This document shows positions 1-6,149 of a DNA stretch of 6,149 nucleotides, one piece after another. The translations under genes and the position numbers were made by a program. Position 1 is the stretch's first letter, and every line of letters starts with the position of its first letter. The stretch comes from Bacteroidota bacterium (lineage in GTDB: Bacteria; Bacteroidota; Bacteroidia; Chitinophagales; LD1), in the NCBI GenBank assembly GCA_023428205.1, contig JAEYZB010000300.1, positions 1 through 6,149 of the forward strand, in the 5' to 3' direction. Under the pieces are notes generated by a model, which was given only the letters and a program-made list of their open reading frames with translations, did not search any database and was not told the origin of the DNA.

Positions 1-6
1 TTTGAT

Positions 7-67
7 GGGGCGAATTGCATACGCCCGAAATTCAATTCCCCAAAAAATGGCGTATGCAATACGCCCC
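7..67. repeat. Long near-perfect inverted repeat (hairpin), likely dispersed intergenic element
   Basis: Positions 7-25 and 49-67 are reverse complements over 19 bases with a single mismatch (A13 against A61), separated by a 23-base spacer (26-48). The right arm reads GGCGTATGCAATACGCCCC. As RNA or single-stranded DNA this would form a strong stem. It lies in non-coding DNA and is not followed by a T-run directly at the stem end, so it fits a mobile or REP-like palindromic repeat better than a classical terminator, although it could still stop transcription from an upstream gene. I recall similar GGGGCGTATTGCATACGCC-like palindromes as dispersed repeats in many environmental bacteria; that is memory, not a search. 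Confidence 0.7.
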
Positions 68-99
68 TACGTGCTCGTTTTTTTCACCCACTTCAAACT

Positions 100-173
100 A
101 GTTGTTAGTTATCGGTCGCCAGTGGTCAGAAGGGAATTATATTCTAACAACTGTTCACTGACTACTGACCACT
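100..173. repeat. Inverted pair of degenerate 7-base repeat arrays
   Basis: Positions 100-129 read as consecutive heptamers AGTTGTT, AGTTATC, GGTCGCC, AGTGGTC plus AG. The reverse complement of 144-173 reads AGTGGTC, AGTAGTC, AGTGAAC, AGTTGTT plus AG. The two 30-base arms are thus arrays of the same heptamer type in opposite orientation around a 14-base spacer (130-143). Nested pairing matches 20 of 30 bases. Exact 9-base complements exist out of nested order: 100-108 with 144-152, and 121-129 with 165-173, each offset by 21 bases. The pattern resembles short tandemly repeated heptamers described in cyanobacteria and other phyla. A function is not evident; it ends just before the putative ABC transporter promoter. 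Confidence 0.6.
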
Positions 174-179
174 TTTTAT

Positions 180-187
180 TAGTTTTG
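180..187 (+). promoter_or_regulatory. Possible -7 promoter box before the ABC transporter
   Basis: TAGTTTTG matches the Bacteroidota -7 consensus TAnnTTTG exactly, but it lies only 4 bases before the GTG start and no TTG-type -33 element is visible about 19-23 bases upstream. If real, the transcript would start at or within a few bases of the start codon and be leaderless. A chance match in AT-rich DNA is quite possible. Confidence 0.25.
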
Positions 188-191
188 CTCC

Positions 192-1997
192 GTGCAAGAA
201 GAAAAAAAATCATCGGACGCAGGATTGTTTCGCAGAATAATATCACTCACTCGTCCTTACAAAAGAGAATTTTATTTGTCCATCGCTTTATCGCTGTTCT
301 TGGCGATAATCGGTCCCATTCGCCCGAAACTGGTGCAGCATGCCATCGATATAGATATTCCTAACAAGGATTTTACTGCCTTGCAATGGACAGTCGGACT
401 GATGGTTTTGTTGTTGTTGGTAGAAACTCTGGCGCGGTACGTCTTCAGTTTTATAGCGGCATGGCTCGGCACAAGTATTATCAAAGATATGCGCATGAAA
501 ATCTTTGACCATATCATGCACGCCAAACTTTCCTATTTCGACCATACGCCCATCGGCACTTCTACCACGCGTACCATTAGCGATGTGGAAGCAATTAACG
601 ACACTTTTTCCGAAGGAATTATTTCTATTTTTTCTGATGTGTTGGTGATTGTGTTGGTGGTCTTTTTTATGTTCGCGGGAAACTTTACCTTTCATCAAAC
701 GTTTCCGTTTGTAGTGTGCGATTTCAGCACATGGAAAATTGCGATTGCGGCTCTTGCCATTTTGCCGGTGTTGCTGTGGGTTACGCGTTGGTTTCAGAAA
801 GGCGTGAAAAAGTCCTTTCAGGAAGAGCGCACACAAATCGGGCGATTGAATGCTTTTTTGCAAGAACATATCAGTGGAATGCGCATTGTGCAGATTTTTC
901 ATGTGCAAAAACGAGAGTTTGAAAAGTTTGATGAAATCAATAAAAGCCTGCGGATTGCCAACGTAAAAGGCATTTGGTATTATTCGCTGTTTTTCCCTGC
1001 GGTGGAAATCTGTATGGCGGCAGGAATCGGTATTACGGTGGCAGTGGCGAGTAAATACATTTTAGCGCGTGAACTGCAAGTGGGTGTAATCATGTCCTTC
1101 ATTTTGTATATCGGTATGCTGTTTCGTCCGTTGCGGTTTATTGCCGATAAAGTGAACACTATTCAGCGCGGAATGATTGCGGCAGGGCGCGTGTTTCATT
1201 TGCTCGATACGCCACTTGCGATTGAAACGAAACCCGACCGAAATCCAAACTTTAAAGGTGATGTACAGTTTGACGATGTGTGGTTTGCGTATAAAGACGA
1301 AGATTATGTGCTGAAAGGATTGTCATTTGAAATCAAGCAGGGACAAACGCTGGCGATTGTCGGTCCGACAGGTTCGGGAAAAACGTCCACGATTTCTATT
1401 CTGAACCGAATGTATGATATTCAAAAAGGATGCATCAAAATTGACGGCACGGATATTCGCGAGTTTTCGTTGAAAGATGTGCGTTCGCAAATGAGCATCG
1501 TACTGCAAGATGTGTTTTTGTTTTACGGAACCATTTTTGAAAATATTACGCTCCGCAACGACAGCATTTCGCGCGAAAAAGTGATAGAAGCGGCTAAAGC
1601 GATTGGCGCGCACGAATTCATTATGCAGTTGCCGGGCGGTTACGATTATAAAGTAATGGAGCGCGGTTTAGCACTTTCGCTCGGGCAACGGCAGTTGGTT
1701 TCGTTCGTTCGTGCACTCGTTTACAACCCGAAAATCTTGATTTTAGATGAAGCGACTTCTTCAGTAGATTCGCACACCGAAGCAGTCGTGCAAACGGCTA
1801 TTGAAAAACTTACGAAAGGTCGCACATCTATTGTGATTGCGCACCGCCTTTCTACTGTACGTAATGCCGATAAAATTTTAGTGTTGGAACGTGGCGAACG
1901 CAAAGAATTCGGCTCTCACGCAGAACTTCTGGCGCAAAACGGACACTACGCGAAACTATATAATACGCAGTTTCAGAAGAAGACAGAGATTGTTTAA
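192..1997 (+). CDS. ABC transporter, fused permease and ATPase (exporter, MsbA/multidrug type)
   Basis: A 601-residue half-transporter with an N-terminal six-helix membrane domain (about 1-325) and a C-terminal nucleotide-binding domain (about 355-595). As a homodimer, or with a partner, it should use ATP to export a lipid, drug or other hydrophobic compound across the inner membrane; the substrate cannot be read from sequence. The ATPase motifs are complete: A-loop Y367, Walker A GPTGSGKT at 391-398 (K397), Q-loop Q439, signature LSLGQ at 495-499, Walker B ILILDE at 515-520 with catalytic E520, D-loop SSVD at 523-526 and switch H551. LSLGQ replaces the commoner LSGGQ, a mild variant. The loop between helices 3 and 4 (about 162-180) is about 15-18 residues longer than usual. 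GTG at 192 is the only possible start before the in-frame stop at 180-182; it gives a normal family N-terminus. The next gene follows after 19 bases, suggesting co-transcription. Confidence 0.93.
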   Translation: MQEEKKSSDAGLFRRIISLTRPYKREFYLSIALSLFLAIIGPIRPKLVQHAIDIDIPNKDFTALQWTVGLMVLLLLVETLARYVFSFIAAWLGTSIIKDMRMKIFDHIMHAKLSYFDHTPIGTSTTRTISDVEAINDTFSEGIISIFSDVLVIVLVVFFMFAGNFTFHQTFPFVVCDFSTWKIAIAALAILPVLLWVTRWFQKGVKKSFQEERTQIGRLNAFLQEHISGMRIVQIFHVQKREFEKFDEINKSLRIANVKGIWYYSLFFPAVEICMAAGIGITVAVASKYILARELQVGVIMSFILYIGMLFRPLRFIADKVNTIQRGMIAAGRVFHLLDTPLAIETKPDRNPNFKGDVQFDDVWFAYKDEDYVLKGLSFEIKQGQTLAIVGPTGSGKTSTISILNRMYDIQKGCIKIDGTDIREFSLKDVRSQMSIVLQDVFLFYGTIFENITLRNDSISREKVIEAAKAIGAHEFIMQLPGGYDYKVMERGLALSLGQRQLVSFVRALVYNPKILILDEATSSVDSHTEAVVQTAIEKLTKGRTSIVIAHRLSTVRNADKILVLERGERKEFGSHAELLAQNGHYAKLYNTQFQKKTEIV

Positions 1998-2016
1998 GTT
2001 TGAAAAAACAAAACGA

Positions 2017-2697
2017 ATGAAATTTTTAAGTGTTGCGGTTTTTGTAATGGGAATAATTCTTTTGAACACATCATATCGCTATGATAGATACACTAACGAA
2101 AAAGAATATAATGAGGAGTATTATACTTTGTCGGGCGGCAAAGAAGATTCTGAAAAGTTTTATCAATTAAGAGATGAATATCTGACACCCAAATTTGATT
2201 TAGAAAATTACGGAATAACATTGATACAAGTAGGCGTGATTTTTTTATTAGTAGCCTTTATTGGATTAAGGAATCTTAGAACACCAAAGAAAAAATTCTG
2301 GATTTTATTCATTGGAATTGTAGCTGCGTTACTGACAAGTGTAGGAACTGTTGGCGATTTATTTCTTGAAATGGAACGAGATAGCTATCCGCATTGGGCT
2401 GATAGTTTGGCAATTCCACTAATGGGTGTTCCGTTTATGTTATTGATTTTCATTGTTTGGGCAATAGTAAATTATTCGGGAACCTCGGGCAGGTTTAGAA
2501 CAGGCGTAAATATCGTTCCAATAAAATTTGACTATTTAGATTACTGGTATGCTATCGTACTTGGGATTGCCATTATAATAGAAATAATAATAATAGGCTC
2601 AGGTCAATTTTGGCAAGTAACTTCGGGTTTTTTGTGGATTTATTTTTATCTATCAATAATGCTTGGAAGGCAAAAAGCGAGAGTAGAACAAATATAA
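2017..2697 (+). CDS. Unrecognised six-helix membrane protein, AT-rich
   Basis: A 226-residue protein that I do not recognise. Hydrophobic segments lie at about 3-19, 65-84, 93-117, 130-152, 177-194 and 198-216, so it should be an integral inner-membrane protein. Residues 20-64 form a polar, Tyr/Glu-rich stretch between the first two segments, probably a loop facing outside or inside depending on topology. No catalytic or binding motif is visible. The frame is open back to 1891, but the ATG at 2017 is preferred because it avoids a 107-base overlap with the ABC transporter and starts directly at a hydrophobic segment. Sampled 60-base stretches are about 28-30% GC, against about 38-50% in most samples from neighbouring genes. 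Eight of ten arginines use AGA/AGG, while sufC uses these once in eleven. This suggests a different, perhaps acquired, origin. It lies 19 bases after the transporter and 49 bases before sufC. Confidence 0.72.
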   Translation: MKFLSVAVFVMGIILLNTSYRYDRYTNEKEYNEEYYTLSGGKEDSEKFYQLRDEYLTPKFDLENYGITLIQVGVIFLLVAFIGLRNLRTPKKKFWILFIGIVAALLTSVGTVGDLFLEMERDSYPHWADSLAIPLMGVPFMLLIFIVWAIVNYSGTSGRFRTGVNIVPIKFDYLDYWYAIVLGIAIIIEIIIIGSGQFWQVTSGFLWIYFYLSIMLGRQKARVEQI

Positions 2698-2715
2698 ACA
2701 ACTTCGTTTTTTTCC

Positions 2716-2723
2716 TATCTTCG
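2716..2723 (+). promoter_or_regulatory. Probable -7 promoter box for sufCD
   Basis: TATCTTCG matches TAnnTTTG with one change (C for T), a common variant in Bacteroidota, and is preceded by a T-rich stretch (2707-2713). It sits 23 bases before the sufC ATG, so a transcript would have a short leader of roughly 15-20 bases. No clear TTG -33 element is seen. Its presence suggests that sufCD can be transcribed separately from the genes upstream. Confidence 0.45.
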
Positions 2724-2746
2724 CGCTCTCAAATAAAGAACGCGCA

Positions 2747-3502
2747 ATGCTCAAAATACAATCGTTAAACGTTTCCATAAACGGGAAACAAATTCTGAAA
2801 GACTTTAATCTGGAAATAAAACCAGGTTCGGTGCACGCCATAATGGGCCCGAATGGTACGGGAAAATCTACGCTGGCTTCGGTTTTGGCAGGTAAAGATG
2901 AATACGTGGTAGATAGCGGAACAATCACTTTCAACGGCAAAAACTTGCTCGAAATGGAGGCCGATGAACGCGCTCGCGAAGGTGTGTTTTTGGCATTTCA
3001 ATATCCTGTGGAAATTCCGGGTGTAACGACCACGAACTTTATGAAAGCGGCTGTGAACGCGAAACGCAAACACCAAGGCTTAGAACCATTGGACGCTAAA
3101 CAGTTTTTACAGATGATGAATGAACGCAGACAGTTGGTGGAACTCGATAAAAGCTATTTGTCGCGCTCGATAAATGAGGGTTTTTCGGGTGGCGAAAAGA
3201 AACGCAATGAGATTTTCCAAATGGCAATGCTTGAGCCACAACTCGCGGTGTTGGACGAAACCGATTCGGGTTTGGATATTGATGCGCTGCGCATTGTGGC
3301 AAATGGCGTAAATCAATTGAAAAAAGCGGACAACGCGTTTATCGTGATTACACACTACCAACGTTTATTGGATTACATTATTCCGGATTTTGTACATATT
3401 ATGTATGACGGACGCATTGTGAAAACAGGCGATAAAAGTCTTGCGTTGGAATTGGAAAAACGCGGCTATGATTGGATAAAAGAAGAATTGTTGACCGCTT
3501 AA
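2747..3502 (+). CDS. sufC: Fe-S cluster assembly ATPase SufC
   Basis: A 251-residue cytosolic ABC-type ATPase, close to the usual family length of about 250. SufC dimerises on the SufB-SufD scaffold, and its ATP cycle drives the conformational change needed to build Fe-S clusters; it is not a transporter and has no membrane domain. Walker A GPNGTGKS is at 34-41 (K40), the Q-loop FQYP has Q85, the signature SGGEKKRNE is at 147-155, Walker B is followed by [10 protein letters not shown] at 170-179 (D170, catalytic E171), and the switch histidine is H203. K40, E171 and H203 fall at the same numbers as the E. coli SufC residues. The KKRNE and [11 protein letters not shown] stretches are diagnostic for SufC rather than other ABC ATPases. 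The ATG at 2747 gives the standard [14 protein letters not shown] start. sufD begins 9 bases after the stop, so the two are surely one transcription unit. Confidence 0.97.
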   Translation: MLKIQSLNVSINGKQILKDFNLEIKPGSVHAIMGPNGTGKSTLASVLAGKDEYVVDSGTITFNGKNLLEMEADERAREGVFLAFQYPVEIPGVTTTNFMKAAVNAKRKHQGLEPLDAKQFLQMMNERRQLVELDKSYLSRSINEGFSGGEKKRNEIFQMAMLEPQLAVLDETDSGLDIDALRIVANGVNQLKKADNAFIVITHYQRLLDYIIPDFVHIMYDGRIVKTGDKSLALELEKRGYDWIKEELLTA

Positions 3503-3511
3503 TTTACAAAA

Positions 3512-4744
3512 ATGCCGACAACCATTTCATCTATAAATGCTATACGCGAAAAAGCGAAAGCCTTTTTGCAAGACAATAAATTTCCGTCCAATTCGGTAGA
3601 AAGTTTTCGCTTTTCATCGCTTCGGAAATACTATACAGAACACGTAGAACCTTATGAAGGCTCGTTTGCTGATGTATTGGCGGAAGACGTTTTAAAGGCA
3701 CTTCCCGACTACTACAAACAGGTAAAAAACCAAACGAACTTTTTGCTATTGAATGGTTCTTATGTTGAGGCCTTTAAAGAAAATGTTCCGGCTACGATTG
3801 TGCCTAATTCAGAAGCTATAGAAATCGAGTTCGCAGGAAAAGCCATTGTGGAACCGAACTATTTCACAGAACAAAACGGTGCGAGTTTTCCGCAAATTTT
3901 TTCGCTGGAAATTAAAGAGCTGACAGAAAAATCAATCAACATTTTTGTTGTCAATACTCATCCCGATTTTACATTACCGCGCATACTTATTGTTGGAAGA
4001 AAAGGTTCGCAAGCTACGGTGAATTTGATTTTTTCGAGTCTCAAAGAATGGGACAAAATGTATGTGAATTCTGTAACGGAAGTTTTTGTAGAAGAAAATG
4101 CGCAAGTAAATTTCAATTTGATTGAAAAAGACAATCCGAATTTAGTTTTGATGAATACTATTGAAGCTGTTTGTGAGCGTAATGCTCATTTTTATTTGGG
4201 TTCATACATGAAAAATTCGTTGTTCGTGCGAAACAACATTCATGCGCGATTGACAGGAAAAAATGCGTATGCTTCGCTCAGTGGTTTTTATAATGTCGCG
4301 AAAAATGAGTTGGCAGATAACCATATTTTGATTGACCATCAAGTGCCGGATTGCGAAAGTATGCAGTTGTACAAGGGGTTATTGGACGATGAAAGTATTG
4401 GCGTTTTCAATGGTCGCGTAATGGTTCACCAAGATGCACAACGCACGAATGCGTATCAATCGTCAAAAGCTGTTTTGCTTTCCAATGATGCGACCATTCA
4501 TTCCATGCCGCAATTGGAAATTTTTGCCGATGATGTGAAGTGCAGTCACGGTGCGGCAATCGGGCAGTTGAATAAAGACGAATTGTTCTACTTTAAAGCG
4601 CGTGGTATTGATGAAGCCACCGCAAAATCAATCTTAAATTTTGCATACAGCCGTGAGGTATTGAATAAAATCAATGATGTGGCTCTGCGCGACTATCTCA
4701 TTGCCGAACAAAAAGCGGAAAGCGATTTGGACTTCGAGGATTGA
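3512..4744 (+). CDS. sufD: Fe-S cluster assembly scaffold protein SufD
   Basis: A 410-residue SufB/SufD-family protein, near the usual SufD length of about 420. SufD pairs with SufB and binds SufC, forming the SufBCD scaffold that assembles Fe-S clusters in the cytosol. The N-terminal part (about 1-150) is a helical and mixed region as in SufD. A beta-helix core follows at about 155-340. The C-terminal SufC-binding region carries the family block with HSMPQLEIFADDVKCSHGAA at 330-349, then GQLNKDELFYFKARGI and the helical SufC contact region. C344 and H346 lie in the CSHG motif; H346 corresponds to E. coli SufD H360, which is implicated with a SufB cysteine in nascent cluster formation. Short length and the poorly conserved N-terminus favour SufD over SufB, which is longer (about 480). 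The extreme C-terminus is acidic (DLDFED). No SufB or SufS gene follows; the next gene is citrate synthase. Confidence 0.95.
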   Translation: MPTTISSINAIREKAKAFLQDNKFPSNSVESFRFSSLRKYYTEHVEPYEGSFADVLAEDVLKALPDYYKQVKNQTNFLLLNGSYVEAFKENVPATIVPNSEAIEIEFAGKAIVEPNYFTEQNGASFPQIFSLEIKELTEKSINIFVVNTHPDFTLPRILIVGRKGSQATVNLIFSSLKEWDKMYVNSVTEVFVEENAQVNFNLIEKDNPNLVLMNTIEAVCERNAHFYLGSYMKNSLFVRNNIHARLTGKNAYASLSGFYNVAKNELADNHILIDHQVPDCESMQLYKGLLDDESIGVFNGRVMVHQDAQRTNAYQSSKAVLLSNDATIHSMPQLEIFADDVKCSHGAAIGQLNKDELFYFKARGIDEATAKSILNFAYSREVLNKINDVALRDYLIAEQKAESDLDFED

Positions 4745-4789
4745 TATCTAACTAAATTTTAAGATTGTATTTCGTAGATGATTTACAGC

Positions 4790-4817
4790 CGTTTGTTTAA
4801 AAAAACAAAACGTTTTT
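4790..4817 (+). terminator. Weak terminator-like hairpin after sufD
   Basis: CGTTTGTTT at 4790-4798 can pair with AAACAAAACG at 4803-4812, with one bulged A, around a short A-rich loop, and is followed at once by TTTTT (4813-4817). This has the layout of an intrinsic terminator 45 bases past the sufD stop, but the stem is AT-rich and weak. Confidence 0.4.
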
Positions 4818-4834
4818 AAGGCAAAGCGTGAACG

Positions 4835-4857
4835 ATTTAAAAAAAGGCTTTTTAAAT
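4835..4857. repeat. Perfect 9-base all-A/T inverted repeat upstream of gltA promoter
   Basis: ATTTAAAAA (4835-4843) and TTTTTAAAT (4849-4857) are exact reverse complements around the 5-base spacer AAGGC. The right arm ends 13 bases before the -7 box at 4871, so the element covers the place where a -33 element should be. It could be a regulator site, an A/T-rich promoter-enhancing tract, or chance in AT-rich DNA. The string GGCTTTTT(T)AAA recurs 36 bases later (4846-4856 and 4882-4893). Confidence 0.35.
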
Positions 4858-4870
4858 AACGTTGAATAAT

Positions 4871-4878
4871 TACATTTG
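4871..4878 (+). promoter_or_regulatory. gltA: Probable -7 promoter box for gltA
   Basis: TACATTTG matches the Bacteroidota -7 consensus TAnnTTTG exactly and lies 30 bases before the citrate synthase ATG, predicting a leader of roughly 25 bases. A TTG-type -33 element is not obvious at about 4848-4852. Position and exact match make it the best promoter candidate in the window. Confidence 0.55.
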
Positions 4879-4908
4879 CTCGGCTTTTTTAAAAACAACA
4901 CTCAACAT

Positions 4909-6149
4909 ATGTCAAATAAAGCAACACTTCAATACGGGGAAAAAACTTTTGAATTGCCCGTAATCACAGGAACAGAAAATGAATCAGCCATTGATATCGC
5001 AAAGCTGCGTTCGCAATCGGGATTGGTAACATTTGACGAAGGCTACCGCAACACGGGAGCGACCGCTTCGGCAATTACATTCTTAGATGGAGAGCAAGGG
5101 ATTTTGCGCTACCGCGGTTACAGTATCGAAGATTTGGCAGAAAAAGCATCGTTTACGGAAGTGGCGTATTTGTTGATTTATGGAGCGTTGCCGACTAAAG
5201 AGCAATTGGCGAAATTCAACGGAGATTTGACACAACACACGTTGGTTCACGAAGATTTGACAAAAGTATTTGAAGTGTTCCCTTCCGGTGCGCACCCAAT
5301 GGGGCAGTTGATGACATTAATGTCCGCGTTGTCGTCTTTCTATCCAAATTCATTAAATCCGAATACATCTCCGGAAGAAACAGATTTGACCATTTTGCGT
5401 TTGCTCGCTAAAATGCCGACTATCTGCGCAATGATTCAGAAAAAAGGAAAAGGTCATCCGACTTTGTATCCACAAAATAAATACGACTACGTTACGAACT
5501 TCTTGCACATGACGTTCGGAAATGTAACCGAAGAATATTTGGCAAATCCTGTGGTAGTTGATGCCATGAACAAATTGTTGATTTTGCACGCTGATCACGA
5601 ACAAAACTGTTCGGCTTCAACAGTGCGCTTGGTAGGTTCTTCTCACGCAAACTTGTACGCTTCGGTTGGTGCAGGAGTAGCGGCACTTTGGGGCCCACGT
5701 CACGGTGGTGCAAATCAAGAAGTGTTGGAAATGCTCGAAGGTATTCGCGATAACGACAATGGCGATGTGAAAAAAGTATTGCAAGAGGTGAAAGACAAAA
5801 AACGCCTTTTGATGGGCTTCGGACACCGCGTTTACCGCAACTTCGACCCACGTGCGAAAATCATTAAAACGGCTTGCGATAACATTCTGAAAGAATTGGG
5901 TGTGAATGACCCATTGTTGGATTTGGCAAAAGAATTGGAACAAGCAGCATTGACAGACTCTTACTTTGTGGACAGAAAATTGTACCCGAATGTAGATTTC
6001 TATTCCGGTATCATCTACAAAGCGTTGGGCTTCCCGACACCGATGTTTACGGTATTGTTTGCGTTAGGTCGTTTGCCGGGTTGGGTTGCACAGTGGAAAG
6101 AAATGCGCGAACGCAAAGAAGATATCGGTCGTCCGCGTCAAATCTACAC
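4909..6149 (+). CDS. gltA: Citrate synthase, type II (partial, 3' end cut by window edge)
   Basis: The first 413 residues of citrate synthase, which condenses oxaloacetate with acetyl-CoA to citrate at the entry of the TCA cycle in the cytosol. Long-form enzymes are about 426-430 residues, so only about 15 residues are missing; the frame is open to the edge. The protein has the N-terminal beta-rich domain (about 1-55) typical of the hexameric gram-negative type. All active-site residues are present: H230 in HADHEQN, H265 in WGPRHGGAN, H306 in GFGHRVY with DPRA at 313-316, and D363 in YPNVDFYSG. These match E. coli GltA positions H229, H264, H305 and D362 (numbered without Met). The ATG at 4909 gives a standard family start (MSNKATLQYG). 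It is preceded by its own promoter candidate and a possible terminator, so it is probably transcribed separately from sufCD. Confidence 0.97.
   Translation, partial: MSNKATLQYGEKTFELPVITGTENESAIDIAKLRSQSGLVTFDEGYRNTGATASAITFLDGEQGILRYRGYSIEDLAEKASFTEVAYLLIYGALPTKEQLAKFNGDLTQHTLVHEDLTKVFEVFPSGAHPMGQLMTLMSALSSFYPNSLNPNTSPEETDLTILRLLAKMPTICAMIQKKGKGHPTLYPQNKYDYVTNFLHMTFGNVTEEYLANPVVVDAMNKLLILHADHEQNCSASTVRLVGSSHANLYASVGAGVAALWGPRHGGANQEVLEMLEGIRDNDNGDVKKVLQEVKDKKRLLMGFGHRVYRNFDPRAKIIKTACDNILKELGVNDPLLDLAKELEQAALTDSYFVDRKLYPNVDFYSGIIYKALGFPTPMFTVLFALGRLPGWVAQWKEMRERKEDIGRPRQIY

Noticed and set aside
100..173. A CRISPR array fragment.
   Set aside because: The repeat unit is 7 bases, contiguous and degenerate, with no spacers and with the two halves inverted, unlike any CRISPR layout.
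2..364. A 120-codon open frame at the left edge, + strand.
   Set aside because: It runs through both repeat structures and then overlaps the ABC transporter in another frame; its translation resembles no protein family and is low-complexity basic sequence.
288..908. A 206-codon open frame on the - strand inside the ABC transporter.
   Set aside because: It is antisense to a well-supported conserved coding sequence and has a His/Asn/Lys-rich translation with no recognisable domain.
1891..2016. A 42-codon N-terminal extension of the unrecognised membrane protein, starting at ATG 1891.
   Set aside because: It would overlap the ABC transporter end by 107 bases, and the added residues are a shadow of that gene; the ATG at 2017 starts cleanly at a hydrophobic segment.
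4745..4908. A riboswitch or small RNA in the sufD-gltA gap.
   Set aside because: Only weak AT-rich hairpins are present; no GC-containing conserved core or known riboswitch motif can be made out, and the likely gltA leader is only about 25 bases.
5492..5943. Two overlapping - strand open frames inside gltA (119 and 108 codons).
   Set aside because: They are shadows of the citrate synthase frame; no family features, and the two also overlap each other in different frames.

Overview
The window looks like an ordinary chromosomal segment of a member of the Bacteroidota. The evidence is the promoter style (TAnnTTTG-type -7 boxes), the lack of purine-rich Shine-Dalgarno sequences before the starts, and the protein types: a Bacteroidota-like exporter ABC half-transporter, SufC/SufD, and a long-form (type II) citrate synthase. 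I cannot place it below phylum with confidence; a Chitinophagales- or Saprospirales-like lineage is only a guess. All recognised genes are on the + strand.

Layout. Positions 1-191 hold no credible gene but contain two compact repeat structures: a long near-perfect hairpin (7-67), and an inverted pair of degenerate 7-base repeats (100-173). Both look like dispersed intergenic elements. An exporter-type ABC transporter (192-1997, GTG start) follows. After 19 bases comes an AT-rich gene for a six-helix membrane protein I do not recognise (2017-2697). Its base composition and arginine codons differ sharply from its neighbours. Next come sufC (2747-3502) and sufD (3512-4744), 9 bases apart, with a plausible Bacteroidota promoter before sufC. 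A 164-base AT-rich gap (4745-4908) carries a weak terminator-like hairpin, an all-A/T inverted repeat and a good -7 box. The citrate synthase gene gltA (4909 onward) then runs off the right edge with roughly the last 15 residues missing.

How they work together. SufC is the ATPase and SufD a scaffold subunit of the SufBCD complex that builds Fe-S clusters. Citrate synthase feeds the TCA cycle, whose aconitase needs such clusters, but nothing in the sequence shows a regulatory tie. SufB and the cysteine desulfurase SufS, usual neighbours of sufCD, are absent here. The ABC transporter and membrane protein may be co-transcribed but have no visible link to Fe-S assembly. I found no CRISPR array, RNA gene, transposase, phage gene or convincing new defence or biosynthetic system. 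The items worth a second look are the upstream repeats, the loop insertion in the ABC transporter, the compositionally foreign membrane-protein gene and the missing sufB/sufS.
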